A stretch of 64,000 nt of DNA from Aureimonas pseudogalii (GCF_014196835.1 NZ_JACIEK010000003.1:62001-126000), one strand, 5' to 3'. Shown: positions 54,319-63,972, counted from the stretch's first letter. The notes: generated by a model from the sequence alone, not told the origin. Made by a program: numbers and translations.

Positions 54319-55398
54319 ATGCCGCAGACAGCCGGGACGATCGCAGCCCACGCGAAGACCTCGTTTCGCCGTTCGATGGCGTCGCGCCTGCGAAGCGCGT
54401 CCACGGCGCTGGCGGCGTTCGGCCTCTTCGCCTTCGCGGCGCCTGCCGGTGCGCAGACCCTTCTCAACGTCTCCTACGACCCGACCCGTGAGCTCTATCG
54501 CGAGTTCAACGCCGCCTTCGACAAGCACTGGCAGGCCGAGGGTAAGGACAAGGTGAGCGTTCGTATGTCGCATGGCGGCTCGGGCGCGCAGGCCCGCACC
54601 GTGATCGACGGGCTCGACGCCGACGTGGTGACCCTGGCGCTCGAAGCGGACATCGACGCGGTGGCGAAGGCCACCGGCAAGATCCCCACCAACTGGCGCA
54701 CGCTCCTGCCGCACAACTCGGCGCCCTACACCTCGACGATCGTCTTCCTCGTGCGCAAGGGCAATCCGAAGGCGATCGCCGACTGGGGCGATCTGGTGAA
54801 GGACGGGGTCCAGGTGATCACGCCGAACCCCAAGACCTCCGGCGGCGCGCGCTGGAACTATCTGGCCGCCTGGGCTTGGGCCAACAAGGCCTATGGCGGC
54901 GACGTGGAGAAGACGAAGGCCTTCGTCGGCGACGTCTACCGTCACGTGCCCGTCCTCGACACGGGCGCGCGCGGCTCCACCACGACATTCGTGCAGCGCG
55001 GCATCGGCGACGTGCTGCTGGCCTGGGAGAACGAGGCGTTCCTGGCGCTGGAGGAACTTGGTCCCGACAAGTTCGAGATCGTCGTGCCGTCCATTTCGGT
55101 GAAGGCTGAGCCGCCGGTGGCCGTGGTGCCCGGCAATTCCGACGCCAAGGGCACGACGGAAGTCGCCAACGCCTATCTGAACTACCTCTATTCCGACGAG
55201 GGCCAGACGATCGCGGCGAAGAACTACTATCGCCCGTCCGAACCGACCCGCGTCTCCGACGCCAAGCTGCTCGAGCGCTTTCCCGAGGTGCAGCTCGTGA
55301 CCATCGACGACGCGCAGTTCGGTGGATGGGCGAAGGCCCAGCCGGAGCATTTCGGCGACGGCGGCATCTTCGATCAGATCTACAAACCCGCCAACTAA
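54319..55398 (+). CDS. sbp: Sulfate-binding periplasmic protein
   Basis: A 359-residue sulfate/thiosulfate-binding protein. The N-terminus is long, with a possible internal start at 54376 (MASRLRS); a signal peptide ends at APAGAQ near residue 45. Mature segments are [62 protein letters not shown] and [20 protein letters not shown], typical of Sbp/CysP. It is the first gene of sbp-cysTWA and is divergent from modA. A strong hairpin follows it. Confidence 0.95.
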   Translation: MPQTAGTIAAHAKTSFRRSMASRLRSASTALAAFGLFAFAAPAGAQTLLNVSYDPTRELYREFNAAFDKHWQAEGKDKVSVRMSHGGSGAQARTVIDGLDADVVTLALEADIDAVAKATGKIPTNWRTLLPHNSAPYTSTIVFLVRKGNPKAIADWGDLVKDGVQVITPNPKTSGGARWNYLAAWAWANKAYGGDVEKTKAFVGDVYRHVPVLDTGARGSTTTFVQRGIGDVLLAWENEAFLALEELGPDKFEIVVPSISVKAEPPVAVVPGNSDAKGTTEVANAYLNYLYSDEGQTIAAKNYYRPSEPTRVSDAKLLERFPEVQLVTIDDAQFGGWAKAQPEHFGDGGIFDQIYKPAN

Positions 55399-55415
55399 AC
55401 GCTTGCACTCGCGCG

Positions 55416-55444
55416 GCGGCCGGCATCACCCTGATGCCGGCCGC
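55416..55444 (+). terminator. Perfect 13-bp hairpin between sbp and cysT
   Basis: GCGGCCGGCATCA (55416-55428) pairs perfectly with TGATGCCGGCCGC (55432-55444) around CCC, followed by TTTC. It lies 17 bases after sbp and 76 bases before cysT. It can act as a partial terminator or mRNA stabiliser, giving more binding protein than membrane parts. Confidence 0.7.
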
Positions 55445-55520
55445 TTTCATGCCCGCCCTTCGGCGGCCGACCGCCCGCGCCTCTCCCCATCGGAGAGGCG
55501 TCGACGCATAAGGATCCTCG

Positions 55521-56411
55521 ATGACTGCGCCACCCCAGCGCCAACCCTTTGCCTTTCGAGCGCCGAGCGTCGTGCCCGGTTTCGGATTGGCGCTCGGCTT
55601 CACGCTGACCTATCTCGGCATCGTCGTGCTGATCCCGCTCGCGGCGCTGGCCGTGCGCGCCGCCGGATTGGGCTTCGGCGAGTTCCTGGCGCTCGCCGGC
55701 GACCGCCGCGTGCTCGCCGCGCTGAAGCTCTCCTTCGGTGCCTCGATCGCGGCAGCGCTCATCAACACCGTGTTCGGCCTGCTCGTCGCCTGGGTGCTCG
55801 TGCGCTACCGCTTTCCCGGCCGCCGGCTCGTGGACGCCGCGATCGACCTGCCCTTCGCCCTGCCCACGGCCGTCGCCGGCATCGCGCTGACCGCGCTCTA
55901 TGCGCCGAACGGCTGGGTGGGTCAGGCCTTTGCGTCAGGCGGCGTCTTCGCGCCGCTCTTCGGGACGGAGGGCCTGCGCATCGCCTATTCGCCGATCGGC
56001 ATCGTGGTGGCGCTCACCTTCGTCTCGTTGCCCTTCGTGGTCCGCACCGTTCAGCCGGTGCTGGAGGAGATCGATCCCGAATGGGAGCAGGCCGCCGCGA
56101 CGCTCGGCGCCAGCCGCTGGCAGACGGTGCGCCGCGTGGTGCTTCCGACGCTCGCCCCCGCGCTTCTCACCGGCTTCGCGCTCGCGCTGGCCCGCTCGGT
56201 CGGCGAATACGGCTCGGTGATCTTCATCGCCGGCAACATCCCCTACGTCTCGGAGATCGCGCCGCTCCTCATCGTCATCCGGCTGGAGGAGTTCAACTAT
56301 GGCGGCGCGACGGCGGTGGCGATGCTGATGCTGATCATCTCGTTCCTGATGCTGCTCGCGATCAACCTCATCCAATCCTGGAGCCGGCGGAGGTATGGCC
56401 ATGGTGCATGA
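55521..56411 (+). CDS. cysT: Sulfate ABC transporter permease CysT
   Basis: A 296-residue inner-membrane protein with about six helices, the CysT/CysU region [19 protein letters not shown] and the EAA loop [37 protein letters not shown] follows. It pairs with CysW, whose reading frame begins before cysT ends (17-base overlap), implying coupled translation. Confidence 0.95.
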   Translation: MTAPPQRQPFAFRAPSVVPGFGLALGFTLTYLGIVVLIPLAALAVRAAGLGFGEFLALAGDRRVLAALKLSFGASIAAALINTVFGLLVAWVLVRYRFPGRRLVDAAIDLPFALPTAVAGIALTALYAPNGWVGQAFASGGVFAPLFGTEGLRIAYSPIGIVVALTFVSLPFVVRTVQPVLEEIDPEWEQAAATLGASRWQTVRRVVLPTLAPALLTGFALALARSVGEYGSVIFIAGNIPYVSEIAPLLIVIRLEEFNYGGATAVAMLMLIISFLMLLAINLIQSWSRRRYGHGA

Positions 56412-57309
56412 GGCCGTTCTGGCATTGAAGGCCGGCGAGGGCGAGCACGCCCGTCCCGCGCGCCAGCCCCGCTCGCCGACGAGCGAGAGCCCCGCCGTGA
56501 AGTGGACGTTGATCGCGATCGCGGTGGCGTTTCTCGGCTTCGTCCTGTTCATGCCGCTCGTGGCGGTCTTCGTCGAGGCCTTCCGCAACGGATTGTCGGC
56601 CTATTTCGAGGCGATCCGTGAGCCCGACGCGCTGGCCGCGATCCGCCTGACGTTGACGGTGGCCGCGATCTCGGTGCCGCTCAACCTCGTGTTCGGCCTC
56701 GCGGCGGCGTGGACGGTGGCGAAGTTCGAGTTCCGCGGCAAGACGCTGCTGATCACCCTCATCGACCTGCCGTTCTCGGTCTCGCCGGTCGTGGCGGGGC
56801 TCGTCTTCGTGCTCCTGTTCGGGGCGCAGGGCAGCCTGCACTGGGTGGTTCAGGCGCTCGGCTTTCCCATCATCTTCGCCGTGCCCGGCATCGTGCTCGC
56901 CACCGTCTTCGTGACGCTGCCCTTCGTGGCGCGCGAGCTCATTCCGCTGATGGAGGAGCAGGGCACCGGCGACGAGGAGGCCGCGATCTCGCTCGGCGCG
57001 CGCGGCTGGAAGACGTTCTTCCTCGTCACGCTGCCGAACGTGCGCTGGGCGCTGCTCTACGGCGTGCTCCTGTGCAACGCCCGCGCCATGGGCGAGTTCG
57101 GCGCCGTCGCCGTCGTCTCCGGCAAGATCCGCGGCGAGACCGCGACCATGCCGCTCCATGTCGAGATCCTCTACAACGAGTACGCCTTCTCGGCGGCCTT
57201 CGCCGTCGCGACGCTTCTGGCCATGCTCGCCCTCGTCACCCTCGTCCTCAAGACGCTGCTCGAATGGCGCTATTCCGGCGACATCAAGGCGACGCGCGGC
57301 GGACACTGA
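56395..57309 (+). CDS. cysW: Sulfate ABC transporter permease CysW
   Basis: A 304-residue inner-membrane protein with about six helices. [20 protein letters not shown] and the EAA loop [20 protein letters not shown] are typical, as is [20 protein letters not shown]. Start codons at 56395 and 56401 are both possible, each inside the end of cysT. cysA follows 11 bases after the stop. Confidence 0.95.
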   Translation: MAMVHEAVLALKAGEGEHARPARQPRSPTSESPAVKWTLIAIAVAFLGFVLFMPLVAVFVEAFRNGLSAYFEAIREPDALAAIRLTLTVAAISVPLNLVFGLAAAWTVAKFEFRGKTLLITLIDLPFSVSPVVAGLVFVLLFGAQGSLHWVVQALGFPIIFAVPGIVLATVFVTLPFVARELIPLMEEQGTGDEEAAISLGARGWKTFFLVTLPNVRWALLYGVLLCNARAMGEFGAVAVVSGKIRGETATMPLHVEILYNEYAFSAAFAVATLLAMLALVTLVLKTLLEWRYSGDIKATRGGH

Positions 57310-57320
57310 AAGCAGACACG

Positions 57321-58367
57321 ATGAAGATCAGCGTTCGCAACATCCGCAAGACCTTCGACCTCTATCCCGCGCTGCACGACGTCTCGCTCGACATCGCCTC
57401 GGGTGAGTTGATCGCGCTGCTCGGACCCTCCGGCTCGGGCAAGACGACCCTGCTGAGGCTGATCGCCGGGCTGGAGTTCCCGACCTCCGGCAAGATCCTC
57501 TTCGGCGACGAGGATGCCTCCGCCAAGAGCGTGCAGGAGCGCAACGTCGGCTTCGTGTTCCAGCATTACGCGCTGTTCAAGCACATGACGGTGGCCGACA
57601 ATATCGGCTTCGGCCTCACCGTGCGCCCTGCCGGGACGCGTCCGGCGCGCGCCGAGATCCGGCGCCGGGCCGAGGAACTGCTGGAGCTGGTGCAACTGCC
57701 GGGCCTCGGGGGGCGCTATCCGCAGCAGCTTTCCGGCGGCCAGCGCCAGCGCGTGGCGCTGGCCCGGGCGCTTGCCATCGAGCCGCGGGTGCTGCTGCTC
57801 GACGAGCCCTTCGGCGCGCTCGACGCCAAGGTGCGCAAGGACCTGCGACGCTGGCTGCGCGAGCTGCACGAGCGCACCGGCCACACCACCGTCTTCGTCA
57901 CGCACGACCAGGAGGAGGCGGTGGAACTCGCCGATCGCGTCGTGGTGATGAGCCAGGGCAGGATCGAGCAGGTGGGCTCGGGCGACGACATCTACGACGA
58001 GCCCGCGACGCCCTTCGTCTTCTCCTTCATCGGCCAGTCGAACGAGGTGCCGGTGGAGGTGCGCGGCGGCGAGATCGCCTATCGCGGCGCCGTTCTCGGC
58101 CGCACCGAAGAGGCGGACGGGCACTGGCGCATGTTCGTGCGGCCGCACGACCTCGCGCTGGCCGAGACAGGGCAGCCCGGTCTGGCGGGTTCGCTCTTCG
58201 GGGCACGCCGCGCCGGTCGCTCGCGCGTCGCCGAGATCGAGCTCGACGGCGGCGGGCCGCGCATCGAGGTGGAACTGTCGGCCGACGCCGACGCGCAGCA
58301 GGGGCGAGCCGTGACATTGCGTCCGACGCGGTGGCGCCTCTTCCCTCAGAGCGCCACGGCTGCCTGA
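57321..58367 (+). CDS. cysA: Sulfate/thiosulfate import ATP-binding protein
   Basis: A 348-residue ATPase with Walker [10 protein letters not shown] (35-43), signature LSGGQRQR, Walker B VLLLDEP, H-loop VTHDQEEA and a TOBE-type C-terminal domain (about 265-340). It energises CysTW import of sulfate or thiosulfate delivered by Sbp. It is the last gene of the operon and is followed by a strong hairpin. Confidence 0.95.
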   Translation: MKISVRNIRKTFDLYPALHDVSLDIASGELIALLGPSGSGKTTLLRLIAGLEFPTSGKILFGDEDASAKSVQERNVGFVFQHYALFKHMTVADNIGFGLTVRPAGTRPARAEIRRRAEELLELVQLPGLGGRYPQQLSGGQRQRVALARALAIEPRVLLLDEPFGALDAKVRKDLRRWLRELHERTGHTTVFVTHDQEEAVELADRVVVMSQGRIEQVGSGDDIYDEPATPFVFSFIGQSNEVPVEVRGGEIAYRGAVLGRTEEADGHWRMFVRPHDLALAETGQPGLAGSLFGARRAGRSRVAEIELDGGGPRIEVELSADADAQQGRAVTLRPTRWRLFPQSATAA

Positions 58368-58389
58368 ACACGCGGCCACTCATGTCGGT

Positions 58390-58420
58390 GGCGATCGCCT
58401 CGCTCGACGAGGCGATCGCC
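58390..58420 (+). terminator. Intrinsic terminator of the sulfate operon
   Basis: GGCGATCGCCTCG (58390-58402) pairs perfectly with CGAGGCGATCGCC (58408-58420) around a five-base loop, followed by GCCCTCTTTT. It begins 22 bases after the cysA stop. Each arm contains the palindrome GCGATCGC. Confidence 0.8.
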
Positions 58421-58604
58421 GCCCTCTTTTGCTTGGATCTGTGCCTGAAGAACCGGTCCGGGAGGACGGCGGAATGGCGAGCGGGCGACGGCGCGCCCTT
58501 CCCGCTCGCCCGATCGTCGCAGCAATCTTGCAAATCCGAGTAGCCCACGCTTGCGGTGTCTCGCTTCCCCCGCGTATCCACGTCGAAACGGTGGAGGGCA
58601 GGGC

Positions 58605-59612
58605 GTGCACGGGAATGACGACAAGCGATTCCGCCCGCTCGACGGGCTGCGGGGCGTCGCGGTCCTCGCGGTCCTCACCTACCACACCGCCGCCATTCCC
58701 GAGGCGGGTCGCGTCGGCGTCGATCTGTTCTTCGTCCTCAGCGGTTTCCTCATCACCGACATCATCGCCGCGGGCCACGCGAGGGGTGCCCCGTTCTTCG
58801 CCCATTTTTACCAGCGTCGCATCATTCGGCTCTATCCGGCGCTTCTCGCCGCCTGTCTTCTACTGGCGGTGATTACCGGCATCTTCCCGTGGCTCGACCA
58901 GACCACATTCATCTCGATCGTCGCGTCGCTGACGATGGTCTCGAACTACACGCAGGCCCTCGGCTACGGCTTTCCAATGGCCTTCGGCCACACCTGGACG
59001 CTGGCGACCGAGTGGCAGTTCTACCTCGTCTGGCCCCTCGTCTATTTCGGCGTTCGATCGTTCACGCAGCGGGAAACCTCGCTGCTCGCGGTCCTCGGCG
59101 CCGGTGTGCTCGCGGTCTGGCTCGTGCGCTACGAGACGATGGGGAGCATGTGGTCGTGGCGTTCGCTGGATGCGCGCGGCGATGGACTGCTCTACGGATG
59201 CATCCTGTCGATCGCGCTGCGCGCGCGTCCCTCGCTGCAGATCCCGAAGATCGTTCTGCTGGTGGCGGTCTGCGGCTTCGTCGCCATCGCCTTCCTCCCG
59301 GTTCAGGGCGAACTCTACGCCTCGAACCTTCTGGCCGCGCTGGTCGTCTGGGGTGTCGTCACCAGCCGATCGACGCTGCTGAACCGATCGCTCTCGGTGG
59401 AGTGGCTGGTGGAAACCGGCCGCATCTCCTACGGCCTCTATCTCTACCACTTCCCGATCGCTGCGCTCTGCTTCGTCGGCGGCCTCTCGCCCTGGTCCAA
59501 TCTCGTCGTCACCTTCGCCTTCTCGGTGCCGCTGGCGATCCTCTCGTGGCACCTGATGGAGCGTCCGCTGCTGCAGATGAAGTTGCGCCCACGGCTTGCC
59601 GTTGCCGCCTGA
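58605..59612 (+). CDS. Acyltransferase 3 family membrane protein (OafA/YrhL type)
   Basis: A 335-residue protein with about ten hydrophobic helices. The N-terminal catalytic part has RPLDGLRGVAVLAVLTYHTA (His and Arg expected to be active) and GVDLFFVLSGFLITDIIAAG. RRIIRLYPALLAACLLL, HTWTLATEWQFYLVWPL and SYGLYLYHFPIA follow. Such enzymes O-acetylate or acylate surface sugars across the inner membrane. The start is taken at GTG 58605 because GGAGGGCAGGGC precedes it; an ATG at 58551 has no ribosome site. No polysaccharide genes are adjacent. Confidence 0.88.
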   Translation: MHGNDDKRFRPLDGLRGVAVLAVLTYHTAAIPEAGRVGVDLFFVLSGFLITDIIAAGHARGAPFFAHFYQRRIIRLYPALLAACLLLAVITGIFPWLDQTTFISIVASLTMVSNYTQALGYGFPMAFGHTWTLATEWQFYLVWPLVYFGVRSFTQRETSLLAVLGAGVLAVWLVRYETMGSMWSWRSLDARGDGLLYGCILSIALRARPSLQIPKIVLLVAVCGFVAIAFLPVQGELYASNLLAALVVWGVVTSRSTLLNRSLSVEWLVETGRISYGLYLYHFPIAALCFVGGLSPWSNLVVTFAFSVPLAILSWHLMERPLLQMKLRPRLAVAA

Positions 59613-59729
59613 CGAGACGTCCGCATGGGCGGGATTTTGGTTTCAGGTGAGTGGCCGGGGATCGGTCGGCGGCTGGCGGTCGGCGGTGCCCGGTGCCGCC
59701 CGCACATGAACCGAAGAGCACGAGACGGG

Positions 59730-60437
59730 ATGATCGCGATGAGACCTGTCGCTGCGGTGCTTGCGCTTCTGGCGATGGCCGGGCCTGCGGATGCGGAGGA
59801 CGCCGCGATATCCACTCGCCAGCGCGTCGATATCGCGGCGAAGCCCTGGACGGCGGTCGGGCAGGTCAACACCGAGGCTTACACCCGGTGCACGGGGGTG
59901 CTCGTCGGGCGCCAACTTGCGGTCACCGCGGCGCATTGCCTGTTCAATCGCGCGACCGGGCGCTTTCTGGCGCCGACTTCCGTCCACTTCGTGCTCGGCT
60001 ACGACCGGGGGCGCTACGCCTTCCAGACCGTCGCGCGCGGCATCCGCATGGATCCGGCGCAGGAGGGGGAGCGCACCTTCCAGGCCGCGCCGCGCGATTG
60101 GGCCTTGCTCGACCTTGCCGAGCCCGCACCGACCTCGATCGAGCCGATGCCGCTCGCCGCCGATTTGCCCACAGCGGGCGAGGCGTTCTTCGCCGCCGGC
60201 TTCGGCCGGGATCGCGCCTTCGCACTGACGGTGGCCGCCGACTGCCGGATGCTCGCGGCGCCGGACGCAAGGCTGATCGCCGCGTCGTGCGGGATCATCC
60301 AGGGCTATTCCGGCGGGCCGATGGTGGATGCCGACGGCCGGCTGCTCGGCATTTCCGTCGCCACCGCGCGGGTGGGCGATCGAGACGTCGCGCTGGCGGT
60401 GCCGGTGTCGGCGTGGCGGGAGGAATTGGGGCGCTGA
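59730..60437 (+). CDS. Secreted trypsin-like serine protease
   Basis: A 235-residue protein. A signal peptide MIAMRPVAAVLALLAMAGPA ends near ADA. The chymotrypsin-fold domain has the catalytic His in LAVTAAHCLF, the Asp in PRDWALLDLAEP and the Ser in GYSGGPMVDADG. Cys pairs could form two disulfides. It resembles glutamyl-endopeptidase/V8-like proteases of alphaproteobacteria. Starts at 59706 and 59739 are also possible; GAGACGGG supports 59730. It is convergent with the transglycosylase gene, three bases apart. Confidence 0.88.
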   Translation: MIAMRPVAAVLALLAMAGPADAEDAAISTRQRVDIAAKPWTAVGQVNTEAYTRCTGVLVGRQLAVTAAHCLFNRATGRFLAPTSVHFVLGYDRGRYAFQTVARGIRMDPAQEGERTFQAAPRDWALLDLAEPAPTSIEPMPLAADLPTAGEAFFAAGFGRDRAFALTVAADCRMLAAPDARLIAASCGIIQGYSGGPMVDADGRLLGISVATARVGDRDVALAVPVSAWREELGR

Positions 60438-60440
60438 GCT

Positions 60441-61025
60441 TCAGCAGCGCTTCAACTGCGCCGCGTAGCGAGCGGCCATGTCGCGGGCTCGGCGGGCGCC
60501 GCGAAGCGCCTCCGGCCGGTTTCGCCAGACCTCGCGCTCGTAGCCGGCATGGCCCGAGTGATAGGCAAGATACAGGCTGTAGGCATCGGTGCGGTCGATC
60601 CCGGTGCGGCGATGGCTGTCGGCGTGGTACCAGCCGATGAAGTGGACGGCATCGGCGAACTGGTCGCGGCGCGCACCGAAACGGCCGGTCCGGCGCTGAT
60701 ATTCCGCCCAGGTTCCGTCGAGGGCCTGCGCGAAGCCATAGGCGCTCGACGCGCGCTTGCCCGGTATGAAGCCGAGGATCCAGCGCCGGGGCGGGCGGGC
60801 CTTCGGATCGAAGTTCGATTCCGCTTGGATCGTGGCCATCAGCACCGGCACGGGAACGCCGAACTCGGCCGACACGCGCTCGGCATCGCGGCGCCAGTTG
60901 GTGAACAGGCCCTCGCGCTGTTCGAAGATCGCGCAGGTGTTGGCGGTGTTCTTCGGCGCTGACGCGCAACTCGAGAGAGCCAGAACGGCAACGAGCGGGA
61001 GAAGGCGATGCACGGACCTTGTCAT
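60441..61025 (-). CDS. Lytic transglycosylase-like lipoprotein (SLT fold)
   Basis: A 194-residue protein with a lipoprotein signal (lipobox LSSC at about 17-20). A goose-lysozyme/SLT-like domain follows: VPVPVLMATIQAESNFDP with the probable catalytic Glu in QAES, ASSAYGFAQALDGTWAEYQR and LAYHSGHAGYEREVW. It would cut glycan strands of peptidoglycan from the membrane. A near-CtrA site lies 25 bases upstream of its start. Related alphaproteobacterial proteins are usually annotated as transglycosylase SLT domain lipoproteins. Confidence 0.87.
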   Translation of the reverse strand: MTRSVHRLLPLVAVLALSSCASAPKNTANTCAIFEQREGLFTNWRRDAERVSAEFGVPVPVLMATIQAESNFDPKARPPRRWILGFIPGKRASSAYGFAQALDGTWAEYQRRTGRFGARRDQFADAVHFIGWYHADSHRRTGIDRTDAYSLYLAYHSGHAGYEREVWRNRPEALRGARRARDMAARYAAQLKRC

Positions 61026-61049
61026 GCGCCGAACGCTAGGCGCCGCTGC

Positions 61050-61064
61050 TTAACGATGCGTTAC
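61050..61064 (-). promoter_or_regulatory. Near-match CtrA-type box upstream of the transglycosylase gene
   Basis: TTAA-CGATGCG-TTAC matches TTAA-N7-TTAA in seven of eight fixed positions and lies 25 bases upstream of the ATG at 61025. It is weaker than the site at 19239. Confidence 0.35.
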
Positions 61065-61199
61065 GCAGCCAGGCCAGCGGTTGGGGAAGGCGGGACTACT
61101 GTCGAACTCGGCCCTTCTGCACGGGCAGGCAACGGATCGCATCTGTGCTTCCGGCAAACCCCACTGGACCCGCTTCGCAGGGGCCTACGACCGTCCGCG

Positions 61200-61610
61200 T
61201 CAACTGCCTTTGTGCGGATCCCGGATGTGGAGCACGGTTAATCCGAGCGGAATCACGAAGAGGGCAAGAAGATAGGTAATGTCAAAAATGCTGCCTATAT
61301 AATCTAGCGATGCGTGACCCAAGAGGGATATTTCAGATAAAGCAATAATCAGGAAGAATATTGGAGTAAATATATATGATAATATAATAATCTGCCACTC
61401 TTTGCGGAAACCGTAAAGACGGCCGCCCAGCCCCGCGACAACGATCGGCGCTAGGGCTACGCAAAGCAGGTAGGCCACGATCGGCGCAGGAGATTCCTTC
61501 AAGCCCGGTCCTTTCGAATAGGACCGCAACAGCGATGCCCGCGGCGAAAACCCCGAGCGACCGCACAGCCCATCAGGCGACGATCGGAGCCACTTATGGT
61601 TGTCCAACAA
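61200..61610 (-). CDS. Small membrane protein, possibly frameshifted
   Basis: A 136-residue frame. The first 40 residues look unlike a natural N-terminus. The rest has three hydrophobic helices (APIVAYLLCVALAPIVVAGL, IIILSYIFTPIFFLIIALSE, ITYLLALFVIPLGLTVLHI). In another frame, 61500-61566, the sequence VRSLGVFAAGIAVAVLFERTG would make a natural first helix, so a frameshift near 61500 in an originally four-helix protein is likely. The segment 61250-61400 is far more AT-rich than the rest of the window, suggesting foreign origin. It lies next to a tRNA gene. No family is recognised. Confidence 0.5.
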   Translation of the reverse strand: MLDNHKWLRSSPDGLCGRSGFSPRASLLRSYSKGPGLKESPAPIVAYLLCVALAPIVVAGLGGRLYGFRKEWQIIILSYIFTPIFFLIIALSEISLLGHASLDYIGSIFDITYLLALFVIPLGLTVLHIRDPHKGS

Positions 61611-61622
61611 TATAGTGGTAAA

Positions 61623-61698
61623 TGGTGCCGCTTAGGTGACTCGAACACCTGACCCCATCATTACGAATGATGTGCTCTACCGACTGAGCTAAAGCGGC
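61623..61698 (-). tRNA. tRNA-Thr (anticodon CGT)
   Basis: A 76-base cloverleaf with the acceptor stem GCCGCTT / AAGCGGC, D-arm TAGCTCAGTCGGTAGAGC, anticodon stem-loop CATCA-TTCGTAA-TGATG giving anticodon CGT (reads ACG, threonine), T-arm with GTTCGAGTC, discriminator A and a gene-encoded CCA. Confidence 0.97.
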
Positions 61699-61821
61699 CC
61701 GGCTCGAACGGGTTTCGTTCGAGCGATGGCGTCCTGATACCGGCAAACGTCGGGCAGTTCAAGCCTTCATCCCGCGAAGTTTCGTCGAGGCTGGCGCGAG
61801 GCTGGGGATGGTTCGGGGGGA

Positions 61822-62793
61822 TCAGGCAGCCGGCGATGGAAGGGCGAGGCGGGTCTTCGCCGCCTCGTATTCCGCGACGAGGCGATCGACGAGCGCGGCC
61901 ACGGGCACTACGTCGTCGACCGCGCCGATGCCCTGGCCCGAGCCCCAGATGTCGCGCCAGGCCTTGGCGGCCGAGTCCCCGCCGAAGTTCATCGCCTTCG
62001 GATCGCCCGTCGGGAGGTTCTCTGGGTCCAGCCCGGCGGCAAGGATGGAGGCCTTGAGGTAGTTGCCGTGAACACCGGTGAAGAGGCTGGTGTAGACGAT
62101 ATCGGACGCCTGTCCCTCGACGATGCCCTGCTTGTAGCCTTCCGAAGCGCGCGCTTCCTCTGTGGCGATGAAGGCCGACCCGATATAGGCGCCGTCCGCG
62201 CCCATGGCCTGCGCCGCGAGCACCGCGCGGCCGGTGGCGATGGCGCCGGAGAGGAAGAGGGGGCCGTCGAACCAGCGGCGGATCTCGGCGACGAGCGCGA
62301 AGGGCGAAAGCGTGCCCGCGTGGCCGCCGGCGCCGGCTGCCACGGCGATGAGCCCGTCGGCGCCCTTTTCGATGGCCTTGTGCGCGAAACGGTCGTGGAT
62401 GACGTCGTGCAGAACGATACCGCCGTAGGAATGCACGGCGTCGTTCACCTCGGCGACGGCGCCGAGCGAGGTGATCACCACGGGCACCCTGTGCTTCACG
62501 CAGAGGGCGAGGTCGGCCTCCAGCCGGGTGTTCGACTTGTGGACGATCTGGTTGACCGCGAAGGGGGCCGCGGGCCTCTCCGGATGCGCTCGGTCATGCG
62601 CGGCCAGCGCCTCGCCGATTTCCGCCAGCCAGTCGTCGAGCTGCCCCACGGGCCGGGCGTTGAGGGCGGGAAAGGAGCCGACGATGCCGGCCTTCGCCTG
62701 CGCGACCACCAGCGGCGGGTGCGAGATGATGAAGAGCGGAGCGGCGATCGCGGGCAGGCGCAGCCGGCGATCCATCACGGCGGGCATGGTCAT
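61822..62793 (-). CDS. Nitronate monooxygenase (2-nitropropane dioxygenase family)
   Basis: A 323-residue FMN-dependent TIM barrel. The N-terminal LRLPAIAAPLFIISHPPLVV and the central VNQIVHKSNTRLEADL, HDVIHDRFAHKAIEKGADGL, AVAAGAGGHAGTLSPFALV and MGADGAYIGSAFIAT match the family that oxidises alkyl nitronates or propionate-3-nitronate. Starts at 62787 and 62775 are also possible. The palindrome just upstream suggests control by a regulator of acyl-CoA or branched-chain catabolism. Confidence 0.92.
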   Translation of the reverse strand: MTMPAVMDRRLRLPAIAAPLFIISHPPLVVAQAKAGIVGSFPALNARPVGQLDDWLAEIGEALAAHDRAHPERPAAPFAVNQIVHKSNTRLEADLALCVKHRVPVVITSLGAVAEVNDAVHSYGGIVLHDVIHDRFAHKAIEKGADGLIAVAAGAGGHAGTLSPFALVAEIRRWFDGPLFLSGAIATGRAVLAAQAMGADGAYIGSAFIATEEARASEGYKQGIVEGQASDIVYTSLFTGVHGNYLKASILAAGLDPENLPTGDPKAMNFGGDSAAKAWRDIWGSGQGIGAVDDVVPVAALVDRLVAEYEAAKTRLALPSPAA

Positions 62794-62812
62794 CGCGGTC
62801 TCCCTTGAAATT

Positions 62813-62826
62813 TTACGTTGACGTAA
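62813..62826 (-). promoter_or_regulatory. Palindromic operator upstream of the nitronate monooxygenase gene
   Basis: TTACGT-TG-ACGTAA is a perfect palindrome with six-base arms, 19 bases before the start codon at 62793. ACGT-nn-ACGT palindromes of this kind are known for MerR-type LiuR and related regulators of branched-chain amino-acid breakdown in proteobacteria; assignment to such a regulator is inference. Confidence 0.5.
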
Positions 62827-62982
62827 GATGCACGGACGGCCTACCCGCAGTCAACGGTTTGCGGTGGGGGCGCTTGTCGAGCGGCGGTGTGTTCGACAAG
62901 GAGCGGGTGAGGACGATACGCCGCGCTCTCACCCCAGTTTCGGGGTAGCCGTTCGATCCTCGCTCCCGAAAGGACCGCCCTC

Positions 62983-63972
62983 ATGATTCCCTTCGATCGT
63001 CCGATGCCCGCCCGTGCCCTCGCGGCTACCGCTCTTTTGGCGGCGACGCTGGCCGCGGGCCCGGCGATGGCGTCTTCGGACGAGGCGTGGGCGACGTTTC
63101 GAGCGGCGGTGAGCACGAGCTGTCTCGCAGCGGCCGCACCGCTTCTCGATGGAGCCACGGCGACGGTCGATCCGTTCGGTTCGGCGCATTTCGGCCTGGC
63201 GGTCCTCGCCGGTCGCGAGCCGGGCGGCACGGCGACGCGCAGCGTGATCTGCGCCTACGACAAGGCGTCGGGCCGCGCCGAGGTGGGCGGCGCTCTCGAA
63301 CTGGCGCAGGCGATGCCGACCGGCGCGCGGGAGGCGTCGCGGACCGGCGACCTCGCGGCGCCCTTCGGCGGGCGCTGCGCCGAGGAGTGCGAGGCCGCTC
63401 TCTCGACGCTCTCGGACGGCGACCGCGAAGCGGTGATCGGCCTGCCGACGAGGATCGCGCGCACGCTGGCGGCGCTCGAGGGCACCGAGACCGATGGCGG
63501 CACGCGTCAGGCACTGGACGTCGCTGCGAGCGTGGCAGGCTCCGACGCTGCGAACGCGCCGGCACTGGTGGCGCCGGTCAACGTCACGCCCGTCGAGGCC
63601 GAGTGCACCCTTCGATGGTTCGGCTTCCTCGATGAATCCGCGAAGACGGTCGGCACGCATCGCTGCACCGTCGCCGCCGCCGCAGACGGGTCGGTGACGA
63701 TCGAGAAGCTGACGGGGGAGCGGTTGCGCCTGCGCCTTCTGCCGCTCAACGATCGCCTCTCCCTCACGGTCGGACGGTCGTTCCTCGCCGATCAGCCCGA
63801 GCGCGCCTACGACCTCGAGGCGCCCCTGAATGCCGGCAACGGCAATTTCGGCAACGTCGTGGGGCTCGCGACGCGCTCGGGCGGGCAGATCCACCTGTTC
63901 GGCGGCGCCGAACTCGGCATGCAACCGGCGGACGACACGTTCTTTTCGATCCTCACCATTTCCGGAACCTGA
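62983..63972 (+). CDS. Secreted protein of unknown function
   Basis: A 329-residue exported protein. The signal peptide ends at PAMA (about residue 30); the second ATG at 63004 is an equally good start. The mature part is rich in Ala, Gly and Thr, with five Cys. Segments such as AAVSTSCLAAAAPLLDGATA, SVICAYDKASGRAEVGGALE, CTLRWFGFLDESAKTVGTHR and VGRSFLADQPERAYDLEAPL belong to no family I recognise. It is a single gene on its strand at the right end of the window. Confidence 0.75.
   Translation: MIPFDRPMPARALAATALLAATLAAGPAMASSDEAWATFRAAVSTSCLAAAAPLLDGATATVDPFGSAHFGLAVLAGREPGGTATRSVICAYDKASGRAEVGGALELAQAMPTGAREASRTGDLAAPFGGRCAEECEAALSTLSDGDREAVIGLPTRIARTLAALEGTETDGGTRQALDVAASVAGSDAANAPALVAPVNVTPVEAECTLRWFGFLDESAKTVGTHRCTVAAAADGSVTIEKLTGERLRLRLLPLNDRLSLTVGRSFLADQPERAYDLEAPLNAGNGNFGNVVGLATRSGGQIHLFGGAELGMQPADDTFFSILTISGT

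Noticed and set aside
58390-58420. GCGATCGC pair as a HIP1-type genomic repeat
   Set aside because: The two copies are simply the arms of one terminator hairpin; no wider enrichment was noticed.
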